A stretch of DNA of 23,341 nucleotides from a virus: positions 1 through 23,341 of the IMG/VR virus record IMGVR_UViG_3300017776_000194. One strand, given 5' to 3'. Position numbers and translations under genes: made by a program. Positions 11,972 through 17,899 of this stretch are shown piece by piece (position 1 is the first letter of the stretch; each line of letters opens with the position of its first letter). A model generated the notes under the pieces. The model was not told the origin of the DNA, did not search any database, and worked only from the letters and a program-made list of their open reading frames with translations.

Positions 11972-13895
11972 TGTAGAGGGCGCACCGCAGGCCATTAAGA
12001 ATATTAATGACTTAGAAAATGCTATTGGTTCATTAGAAGATGAATTAAAACAAGCTGAATTTGGTAGTGAAGAATTTAAAAAATTATCAAGGGAATTAAC
12101 TAAAGCACAACAACAATTAAAGAATACAGAACTTGCATTAGAATCTTTAGATTCAGAACAAGTTGCAAGTGAGTTTGGCGCATTAACTGGGGCAGTAGGT
12201 GATTTAACTGGTGCATTTGTTTTGCTTGGTGGTGATGATAGCCCAGTAGCAGAAGTTGGTGAAAAAATAAGTACTGCTATTGGTATATCAATGGCATTTA
12301 AAGGAGCAATTGAAGGTATCAGTGCTGGTAGAAAATTATTAAACAATGCATTAGCAACATCAAACACATTACAAAAAATTAATAATACTGTTACAGTTGC
12401 AGCTACTGCAATTATGGGTTTATTTAGTAAATCTGTAAAAACTACATCATTATCATTTAAAGTTTTAAAAGGTGCAATAATGGCAACAGGTATTGGTGCT
12501 TTAGTTATTGGATTATCTGCTGCAATAAGTAAAATTGGAGATTGGATTAGTGGAACTGGTGATGCTGAAGAAGCAGCTGAAAAATTTGCAGCAGAAATAG
12601 AAGAAACTAACAAAGCATTAGATAAACAAACTAAAGCTTTTCAAAATGTTGGTAGAGAATTAGATAGAAATTTAAAACTTCAAGTGGCATTAGCAAAAGC
12701 ACAAGGCAAATCAAATAAGGAAATTGCTAAGATGGAAGAAAATGCATTGAAGCAAAAAATATTAAACATTAATAAAGAAATAGCTGCAACAACTAAAATG
12801 TATAAACTAAAACTTGAACAAAATGAAGATGCAATTTTGATGGGTTTTACTGAACAACAATTAAGAGAACAAAATGCAAGCGGCATGGGTGATTTAGTTA
12901 ATAAAGAAGCCGAACTGCAACAACAAAGAAAAGATTTAGCTGTTGACTTAGCAATAATGATTAAAACAAATAATGCTAATGAAATAAAAGAAGAAAAAAA
13001 GAAACAAGAAAAAATAACAGAAGATGCAAAAAAAGCATCTGATAAAAGAAAAGAAGAAGCAAATAAAAATAAAGAACAAGCTGAAAAAGATGCTAAAGAA
13101 CAAGCTGAAAAAGAATTACAAATACTAAAAGAAAAACAACAAAAGGAAAGAGAACTTAGAAATGAATTTTTATTAGAGTTAGAAGAAGAATCTAAATTAT
13201 TTACAGAAAACTTTTTAATAAGTGAACAAGAAAAAGAAATATTAGCAGTAGAAGATAAATATAGTATATTAAAAAATAAAGCAGAACAATTTAATAAAGA
13301 TACTACACAAATAGTAGCAAATGAAGAAAAAGCAAAAGCAGATATTAGAAAAAAGTTTGCTGATGAAGAATTAAACAACAGAAGAGATTTAGCTCAACAA
13401 CAACTTTCAATTGCATCTGATGCTTTAGGTGCTATAAATGATTTAGTACAAGCATTTGCAAAAGAAGATAAAAAAAGTGCAAAAAAAGCATTTAAAGTAA
13501 ATAAAGCAATAGGAATAGCGCAAGCAATTGTTTCTACTGCTCAAGGTATAATGGCGCAACTTGCAGTGCCTCAAGATGCTTTGACTGGTGCAAACTTTGT
13601 GAAAGCTGGAATAGTGGCAGCAACTGGAGCAGCGCAAATAGCAGTAATATCAAAAACAAGATTTGAGAGTAAAGAACAAGCACCAGCACCACCAGCGCCA
13701 TCAACTGGCATAGGTGGGGGAACTGGGGCAACAACACAACCACCAGCATTTAATGTAGTAGGCCAATCAGGATTTAATCAAATAGCAACTGCATTAGGTC
13801 AAGGCCAACCACCTATACAAGCATTTGTAGTGTCTCAAGATGTTACAACAGCACAACAATTAGACAACGCAATAATACAAACCGCAACTTTTTAA
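11946..13895 (+). CDS. Tape measure protein
   Basis: A 649-residue mostly helical protein. The N-terminus (MKTILVEIDVEGAPQAIKNI, then SLEDELKQAE and FKKLSRELTKAQQQL) is the usual start of Bacteroidota phage tape measures. A hydrophobic segment (ATGIGALVIGLSAAISKIGDWI, about 179-200) could cross the host membrane during DNA ejection. A long charged coiled coil spans about 340-480, rich in K, E and Q. Near 520-585 is the conserved AIGIAQAIVSTAQGIMAQL, then GAAQIAVISKTRF. A Pro/Gly-rich region and a typical C-terminal FVVSQDVTTAQQLDNAI finish it. By the rough rule of 1.5 angstrom per residue, a tail of about 0.1 micrometre is expected. Long antisense frames opposite it are shadows. Confidence 0.9.
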   Translation: MKTILVEIDVEGAPQAIKNINDLENAIGSLEDELKQAEFGSEEFKKLSRELTKAQQQLKNTELALESLDSEQVASEFGALTGAVGDLTGAFVLLGGDDSPVAEVGEKISTAIGISMAFKGAIEGISAGRKLLNNALATSNTLQKINNTVTVAATAIMGLFSKSVKTTSLSFKVLKGAIMATGIGALVIGLSAAISKIGDWISGTGDAEEAAEKFAAEIEETNKALDKQTKAFQNVGRELDRNLKLQVALAKAQGKSNKEIAKMEENALKQKILNINKEIAATTKMYKLKLEQNEDAILMGFTEQQLREQNASGMGDLVNKEAELQQQRKDLAVDLAIMIKTNNANEIKEEKKKQEKITEDAKKASDKRKEEANKNKEQAEKDAKEQAEKELQILKEKQQKERELRNEFLLELEEESKLFTENFLISEQEKEILAVEDKYSILKNKAEQFNKDTTQIVANEEKAKADIRKKFADEELNNRRDLAQQQLSIASDALGAINDLVQAFAKEDKKSAKKAFKVNKAIGIAQAIVSTAQGIMAQLAVPQDALTGANFVKAGIVAATGAAQIAVISKTRFESKEQAPAPPAPSTGIGGGTGATTQPPAFNVVGQSGFNQIATALGQGQPPIQAFVVSQDVTTAQQLDNAIIQTATF

Positions 13896-13907
13896 AAACA
13901 AAACAAA
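13893..13907 (+). promoter_or_regulatory. A-rich translation leader (TAAAAACAAA type), copy 1
   Basis: TAAAAACAAAACAAA directly abuts the ATG of the protease gene and begins with the stop codon of the tape measure gene. The same TAAAAACAAA core abuts the ATGs at 15868 and 16877. There is no Shine-Dalgarno sequence. Bacteroidota ribosomes often use A-rich leaders instead, so a strong-initiation leader is inferred. Confidence 0.55.
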
Positions 13908-14990
13908 ATGGAAATAATAGAACTTTTATTAGATGAAGAAAATGAAACTGCTGGAATAGATGCAATAAGTATTGTATCATCACCAGCTATTGAATCTGAT
14001 TTTATAAAACTAAAATCACAAGAAATCAAATTTGCAAAAGTAGATGATGAAAAGCGCATCTTAATGGGTGCTGCTTTAATACCAAATAAACCCATATACA
14101 GAAAGGATGAAAGAAAAGAATACTATGTTTATTTTTCTGCTGATACAGTACGTAAAGCAAGTGAGTTATTCTTTATGAATGGAAATCAAAACAATACAAC
14201 ATTAGAGCATAATATGGCATTAAATGGTTTAACTGTTGTTGAATCATGGATAGTAGAAGATGCTGAAATGGATAAAACTAAAAAATATGGTTTAGATGTT
14301 CCAGTAGGTACATGGATGGTATCTATGAAAGTAAACAATGATGAAATCTGGAATGAATATGTGAAAACAGATAAAGTAAAAGGTTTTTCAATTGAAGGTT
14401 ACTTTGCTGATAAAGCAAACATAAAAGCAAGTGTAGAAGATATTGCTGAAAAAGAAGCAGAAGAAAAAATAGAAGAAATAAGAAACCTATTTAAAAAAAA
14501 AAAGATTGAATTAGAAACTTACAATGATTATCCTGATGCAGTTAGTAATAATGCTAAAAGGGGAATAGAACTAAATAAAAAAGTAAATAATAAATGTGCC
14601 ACTTTAGTTGGCAAAAATAGGGCAGCCACTTTGGCTAAAAAAGGCAATATTTCATTATCAACTATTAAAAGAATGTATAGCTATCTAAGTAGGGCTGAAA
14701 CATATTATGATGAAAGTGATACTGAAGCATGTGGAACAATATCTTATTTATTGTGGGGTGGCAAAGCTGGTTTAAGATGGTCATTAAGTAAACTTAAAGA
14801 ACTTGATGAAGTTAATTTAAAATCAATGGTAATTGATGAAGATTATGCAGTAATAGATGATAGATTAGCATATAGCACACAAGCCAAAGCAGAAGAAATG
14901 GCAATCAATATTGGGTGTAAAGGTTTTCATACACATGAATTTGAAAATAAAACTTGGTACATGCCATGTGAAAAACATATAAATAAATAA
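13908..14990 (+). CDS. XkdF-like prohead protease fused to a second conserved domain
   Basis: Residues 1-170 form an XkdF/S78-type protease: MEIIELLLDEENETAGIDAI and SIVSSPAIE at the start, a strand region KRILMGAALIPNKPIYR, the likely catalytic His101 in TTLEHNMAL and Ser161 in VKGFSIEGYF. A charged linker (171-203, with four lysines at 196-199) leads to a second domain: YNDYPDAVSNNAKRGIELN, then ISLSTIKRMYSYLSRAETYYD and CGTISYLLWGGKAGLRWS (205-300). This DYP...CGTISYLLWGG module recurs in Bacteroidota phage head proteins and has no known function. The final GFHTHEFENKTWYMPCEKH carries His and Cys residues. It sits before the scaffold and capsid genes as expected. An A11 run at the linker is described separately. 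Confidence 0.8.
   Translation: MEIIELLLDEENETAGIDAISIVSSPAIESDFIKLKSQEIKFAKVDDEKRILMGAALIPNKPIYRKDERKEYYVYFSADTVRKASELFFMNGNQNNTTLEHNMALNGLTVVESWIVEDAEMDKTKKYGLDVPVGTWMVSMKVNNDEIWNEYVKTDKVKGFSIEGYFADKANIKASVEDIAEKEAEEKIEEIRNLFKKKKIELETYNDYPDAVSNNAKRGIELNKKVNNKCATLVGKNRAATLAKKGNISLSTIKRMYSYLSRAETYYDESDTEACGTISYLLWGGKAGLRWSLSKLKELDEVNLKSMVIDEDYAVIDDRLAYSTQAKAEEMAINIGCKGFHTHEFENKTWYMPCEKHINK
14493..14504 (+). other. A11G slippery run between protease domains (dnaX-like)
   Basis: Eleven A followed by G (codons AAA AAA AAA AAG, K196-K199) contain A_AAA_AAG in frame (14498-14504). A -1 slip gives GAT then TGA, so translation would stop at a 200-residue product made only of the protease half. The +1 frame also stops within a few codons (TAG at 14512-14514). 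Whether slipping happens is not shown by the sequence. Confidence 0.4.
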
Positions 14991-14992
14991 AA

Positions 14993-15139
14993 ATGGGAAA
15001 TAAACTAACAGAAGGAGAAAAAAGCAGAACCTCACCAAAGGGTGGTAAAAGAGGTTGTTTATGTAAAGACAATACATACAATGTTAAATGTTGTGATGGT
15101 TCATTAAGGGCGCAAGGAATAGGCAAAACACAAGCATAA
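14993..15139 (+). CDS. 48-residue Cys-rich conserved protein
   Basis: Starts 2 nt after the protease stop. The sequence has GGKRGCLCKDNTYNVKCCDG and SLRAQGIGKTQA. The C-x-C...C-C-x-G pattern with QGIG is one I recognise from many small marine Bacteroidota phage proteins, sometimes as C-terminal tails. Four cysteines (22, 24, 33, 34) within 13 residues suit a metal site or a disulfide-stapled loop. It sits between protease and scaffold, so a head-associated role is likely. Confidence 0.65.
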   Translation: MGNKLTEGEKSRTSPKGGKRGCLCKDNTYNVKCCDGSLRAQGIGKTQA

Positions 15140-15173
15140 AAACAAGCATAATTAAAAAAAAATAAAAAAAAGG

Positions 15174-15210
15174 TATAACAAGTTAAAAAAAAAAACATTT
15201 ATATAGTATG
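15174..15210 (+). promoter_or_regulatory. 37-bp repeated upstream element, copy 2
   Basis: TATAACAA at 15174-15181, an A11 run at 15185-15195, then CATTTATATAGTATG ending in the ATG of the scaffold-like gene. It matches copy 1 (6528-6564) at 33 of 37 positions without gaps. It follows a 35-nt A-rich non-coding stretch and precedes the scaffold and capsid genes, which need high late expression. If TATAGT were a -10 box, the transcript would begin past the first ATG and translation could start at the ATG at 15223 (MLNKIKTI). Confidence 0.55.
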
Positions 15211-15855
15211 AAAGCAAATGATATGTTAAATAAAATCAAAACCATTATAGGTGGAATTGAACTAACTGAAGAAGTTAGAGAAATTGAATTAGCTGAAATG
15301 AAACTACAAAATGGAACAGTAGTAGAAGCAGAAGAATTTAAAAAAGGGGAAGCTATATTCATTAAATCAGATGATGAAAGAATTGCAATGCCAGTTGGAG
15401 AGTATGTTCTTGAAGATGGTAAGCTTTTAGTAGTTGAAGAAGAAGGAATTATAGCAGACATGAGAGACGTGTCTGATGATGTACCCGCAAAAGAAGAAGA
15501 TATGAAAGAAGATATCAAAGAAGAAATGGCTGAAGAAGCAGCTGTTTATGATTGGCAAGGAATGGAAAAGCGCATAAAGCAGCTTGAAGATGCGATTGCT
15601 GACCTTAAAGCAGATAAAGTTGATGCACCTGAAGATGTAGAAGCAACAGAAGAACTTTCTGAAGAAACTAAAGAAGAAGTTAATGCAGAACTTAAAGAAG
15701 AAATTAAAGAAAATGTAGATGTAGAACTTTCAGCTGAAGTTGCTGAACCTGTAAAACACAATCCAGAAGCTTCAAATGAAAGTAAGTTTACATTAAATAA
15801 AACTAATTATCCTAAGACATTACAACAAAGGATATATGACAAATTAAATAACTAA
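15208..15855 (+). CDS. Acidic head-assembly/scaffold-like protein
   Basis: A 215-residue, strongly acidic protein between the protease and major capsid genes. The N-terminal half has a small beta domain with the conserved-looking MPVGEYVLEDGKLLVVEEEG; the second half is a highly charged coiled coil (MEKRIKQLEDAIADLKADK, then repeated EE/KEE stretches) and the C-terminus ends TLQQRIYDKLNN. Composition, coiled coil and position fit a scaffolding or capsid-decoration role. I cannot tell these two apart. The start may be either the ATG at 15208 or the one at 15223, depending on where transcription starts. Confidence 0.65.
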   Translation: MKANDMLNKIKTIIGGIELTEEVREIELAEMKLQNGTVVEAEEFKKGEAIFIKSDDERIAMPVGEYVLEDGKLLVVEEEGIIADMRDVSDDVPAKEEDMKEDIKEEMAEEAAVYDWQGMEKRIKQLEDAIADLKADKVDAPEDVEATEELSEETKEEVNAELKEEIKENVDVELSAEVAEPVKHNPEASNESKFTLNKTNYPKTLQQRIYDKLNN

Positions 15856-15867
15856 AAACAAATAAAA
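15853..15867 (+). promoter_or_regulatory. A-rich translation leader (TAAAAACAAA type), copy 2
   Basis: TAAAAACAAATAAAA abuts the ATG of the major capsid gene and begins with the stop codon of the scaffold-like gene. It shares the first ten bases with the leaders at 13893 and 16861. Confidence 0.55.
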
Positions 15868-16809
15868 ATGGCAACAAGTTTAACAACTACATATGCTGGT
15901 GAATTTAAAGATAAATACATTGCAGCAGCATTAACAAGTGGAAAAACACTTGACAATGGAGGTGTAACAATACTTCCAAACATTGCTTATAAAGAAGTAA
16001 TGCAAAAATCAGTAATGGGTGATGATTTAATAGTAAATGCTGGGTGTGATTACACTGATGCTGGTACTTTAACACTTACTGAAAGAGTTCTTGAAGTAGA
16101 AGAATTTCAAATTAACAAAACAGAATGTAAAAAGACATTTGCTCAATCTTGGCAATCTGCTGAAATGGGTTATTCTGTACAAAACCAAAGTTTACCAAAA
16201 TCATTTGCAGATTTTATTGTTCAGCAGTATGTGGCTAAAATTGCTGCTAAAACTGAAACTACAATTTGGAGTGGCGTTACGGCCAATCCGGGAGAGTATG
16301 ATGGATTTACAACTATTGCTGGTGCTAACATAGCTGATTTAGCTGGTGGTGCAATTGTAGTTGGAACAGATGTTACTGCTTCAAATGTAATTACTGAATT
16401 AGGCAAGGTGGTTGACCATGTTGCTACTAACACTCCTGCAATCTTAGATAAAGAAGATTTAAGAATTTATGTTGGAAACAAAGTATTTCAAGCTTATGTA
16501 AGAGCACTTGGTGGTTTTGCATTAACTGGTGGTGCTGGTACTGATGATAAAATGACACAATGGTATAATGGTGGTGGACTTACTTTTGATGGTATTCCAA
16601 TCTTTTTAGCACCGGGTATGCCAGCTAACAAAATGATGTGTACGCAAATTTCAAACCTATTCTTCGGATGTGGTGTTCTTGGAGATTTATCTGAATTAAG
16701 ATTAATTGATACTGCTGATACTTTAGGTGACCAAAATGTAAGATTTGTTGCACGTTTTAAAGCTGGTGTTCAAATCGGTCTTTTAGGTGAAGTAACTTAT
16801 TATACCTAA
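15868..16809 (+). CDS. Major capsid protein
   Basis: A 313-residue protein in the usual size range for HK97-fold capsid proteins. It begins MATSLTTTYAGEFKDKYIAA, has an early E-rich segment (RVLEVEEFQINKTECKKTF), an SWQSAEMGY segment and a long helix (LPKSFADFIVQQYVAKIAAK, about 110-129) consistent with the spine helix. Later come DLRIYVGNKVFQAYVRAL and, near the end, GIPIFLAPGMPANKM, typical of Bacteroidota phage capsids. No N-terminal delta domain of the HK97 type is visible, consistent with a separate scaffold-like gene. Followed by a G/C hairpin. Probably the most highly expressed gene here. Confidence 0.85.
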   Translation: MATSLTTTYAGEFKDKYIAAALTSGKTLDNGGVTILPNIAYKEVMQKSVMGDDLIVNAGCDYTDAGTLTLTERVLEVEEFQINKTECKKTFAQSWQSAEMGYSVQNQSLPKSFADFIVQQYVAKIAAKTETTIWSGVTANPGEYDGFTTIAGANIADLAGGAIVVGTDVTASNVITELGKVVDHVATNTPAILDKEDLRIYVGNKVFQAYVRALGGFALTGGAGTDDKMTQWYNGGGLTFDGIPIFLAPGMPANKMMCTQISNLFFGCGVLGDLSELRLIDTADTLGDQNVRFVARFKAGVQIGLLGEVTYYT

Positions 16810-16830
16810 GATATAATTTAATTAATAACC

Positions 16831-16860
16831 ATTAAAGGGGGTTTAATTACCCCCCTTAAT
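16831..16860 (+). terminator. G/C-stem hairpin after the capsid gene
   Basis: ATTAAAGGGGG (16831-16841) pairs with CCCCCCTTAAT (16850-16860) around an 8-nt loop, with one A-C mismatch. It is rare in this A-rich genome. The downstream sequence is A-rich, not T-rich, so it is not a classic intrinsic terminator on this strand; an RNA-stabilising or attenuating hairpin between the capsid and tail tube genes is likely. Confidence 0.65.
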
Positions 16861-16876
16861 TAAAAACAAAAACAAG
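16861..16876 (+). promoter_or_regulatory. A-rich translation leader (TAAAAACAAA type), copy 3
   Basis: TAAAAACAAAAACAAG abuts the ATG of the tail-tube-like gene, directly after the hairpin. It shares the first ten bases with the leaders at 13893 and 15853, but here it does not include a stop codon of the preceding gene. Confidence 0.55.
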
Positions 16877-17425
16877 ATGGCATGTGATATTAGTTTAGGG
16901 AGAAAAGTCCCTTGTAAAGATGTAATAGGCGGAATAACTAAAGTGTATTTTGTTAATTTTGGGGATTTAGGTACAGTAACTACAAATTCAGGTGATGAGA
17001 TAAGTGATATGACTGGAACTGCTTCAGTATATCAATATGATGTAAAAGGAACAAGTGCTTTAGAACAAGCTATTAACTCATCAAGAGATAATGGTACAAC
17101 ATTCTTTGAGCAAACCTTGACACTATCTTTACCAAAATTAAGCAAAGAAGATAATAAAGAAGTAAAATTACTTTCATACGGCCGACCCCATATAGTGGTT
17201 GAGGATTCAAATAATAATTGTGTTATGATGGGCGTTGAGTATGGTTGTGATGTAACTGGTGGTTCAATTGCTACTGGTGCTGCAATGGGTGATTTTGCTG
17301 GTTATTCTTTGACACTTGTTGGAATGGAAAAACTTCCAGCACAGTTCATTGAAAGTGCAGTTGCTGGCAATCCTTTTGCTGGAATGAGTGGAACATTTAC
17401 AATTGTTCAGGGAACCAATAGTTAA
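16877..17425 (+). CDS. Probable major tail (tube) protein
   Basis: A 182-residue beta-rich protein. It starts MACDISLGRKVPCKDVIGGI and has a KVYFVNFGDLGTV strand pair, FFEQTLTLSLPKLSKEDNKE (about 76-95), RPHIVVEDSNNNCVMMGVEYG (a conserved strand-turn-strand) and a C-terminal GAAMGDFAGYSLTLVGMEKLP. The size and fold pattern fit a siphophage tail tube subunit, and the GxxMGDxxGYxLTxxGxE segment is familiar from Bacteroidota phages. It lies between a hairpin and an intrinsic terminator, so its expression can differ from that of its neighbours. It is separated from the tape measure gene by the head genes, which is unusual. Confidence 0.65.
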   Translation: MACDISLGRKVPCKDVIGGITKVYFVNFGDLGTVTTNSGDEISDMTGTASVYQYDVKGTSALEQAINSSRDNGTTFFEQTLTLSLPKLSKEDNKEVKLLSYGRPHIVVEDSNNNCVMMGVEYGCDVTGGSIATGAAMGDFAGYSLTLVGMEKLPAQFIESAVAGNPFAGMSGTFTIVQGTNS

Positions 17426-17478
17426 AATAGGCACAAAATTCATAGTTTAGTGTGATTCAATATATAGTTAAGTTGGCT

Positions 17479-17516
17479 AAAGGAGGGTTACAAATTTGTT
17501 TCTCTCCTTTTTTTTT
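17479..17516 (+). terminator. Intrinsic terminator after the tail tube gene
   Basis: AAAGGAGGG (17479-17487) pairs with CTCTCCTTT (17502-17510) with one mismatch, around a 14-nt loop containing the palindrome ACAAATTTGT (17490-17499). The stem runs straight into a T tract to 17516. This is the clearest rho-independent terminator in the window. It would end the capsid/tail tube transcript before the portal gene set. The rest of the gap (17426-17535) shows nothing else except an A-rich leader before the next ATG. Confidence 0.8.
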
Positions 17517-17535
17517 AAAAGTAAAATAAAAAAAG

Positions 17536-17886
17536 ATGCAAATAATTACAAAAAGCGGAACAAGATTACTAAATTTAATGCCAAGGGAAACTATTGATAA
17601 TTCTAAGGTGTATAAACTAACTATAAAAAGTGAAGAACAAAATAAAGTTATTTTAACGGACTCTAATGCATCTTTTAGCTTAGTCAAGTACTATTACACT
17701 TATAGCACAACACAAGCCCTTGATGAAGCTAATTTTTATACTGTGGAAGTTAATAATACAACGGATGGTACTTTAATATTTAAAGATAAATTATTTTGTA
17801 CTGACCAAACATTATCAACTTTTGAAATTAGCAATAATGTATATATTGAAAAATCAACAAGCAATAATGAATACATTTATGCTTAA
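17536..17886 (+). CDS. Small beta-rich phage protein of unknown function
   Basis: A 116-residue protein with alternating strands (YKLTIKSEEQNKVILTD, then YTVEVNNTTDGTLIFKDKLFCTDQ) ending SNNEYIYA. The pattern 'Y-x-(L/V)-x-(L/I)-x-(S/T)', an 'Y-y-Y' core and a final N-x-E-Y-I-Y is one I recognise as a small protein recurring near head or tail genes in Bacteroidota phages. It has no cysteine pair or helix-rich region. It begins after the terminator with an A-rich leader and is 13 nt before the portal gene. Probably a virion or assembly protein. Confidence 0.6.
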   Translation: MQIITKSGTRLLNLMPRETIDNSKVYKLTIKSEEQNKVILTDSNASFSLVKYYYTYSTTQALDEANFYTVEVNNTTDGTLIFKDKLFCTDQTLSTFEISNNVYIEKSTSNNEYIYA

Positions 17887-17899
17887 ATAAAATATTTAG

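Noticed and set aside
11894-13378. Long antisense open frames (239 and 232 residues) opposite the tape measure gene.
   Set aside because: They are Ser/Phe/Ala-rich mirror images of an Ala/Glu/Lys-rich coiled-coil gene. AT-rich codon bias on the + strand leaves the opposite frames open. All credible genes are on the + strand.
15131-15151. Short direct repeat (acaagcata twice) as an attachment site or target duplication.
   Set aside because: Only 9 bp, in very A-rich intergenic DNA, with no integrase or mobile element near; chance is the simpler explanation.
16139-16433. Alternative + and - frames inside the capsid gene.
   Set aside because: They lie wholly inside the well-supported capsid gene and have no recognisable motifs.
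17490-17499. Palindrome ACAAATTTGT as an operator.
   Set aside because: It lies in the loop of a strong intrinsic terminator, and AT-rich 10-bp palindromes are common here.
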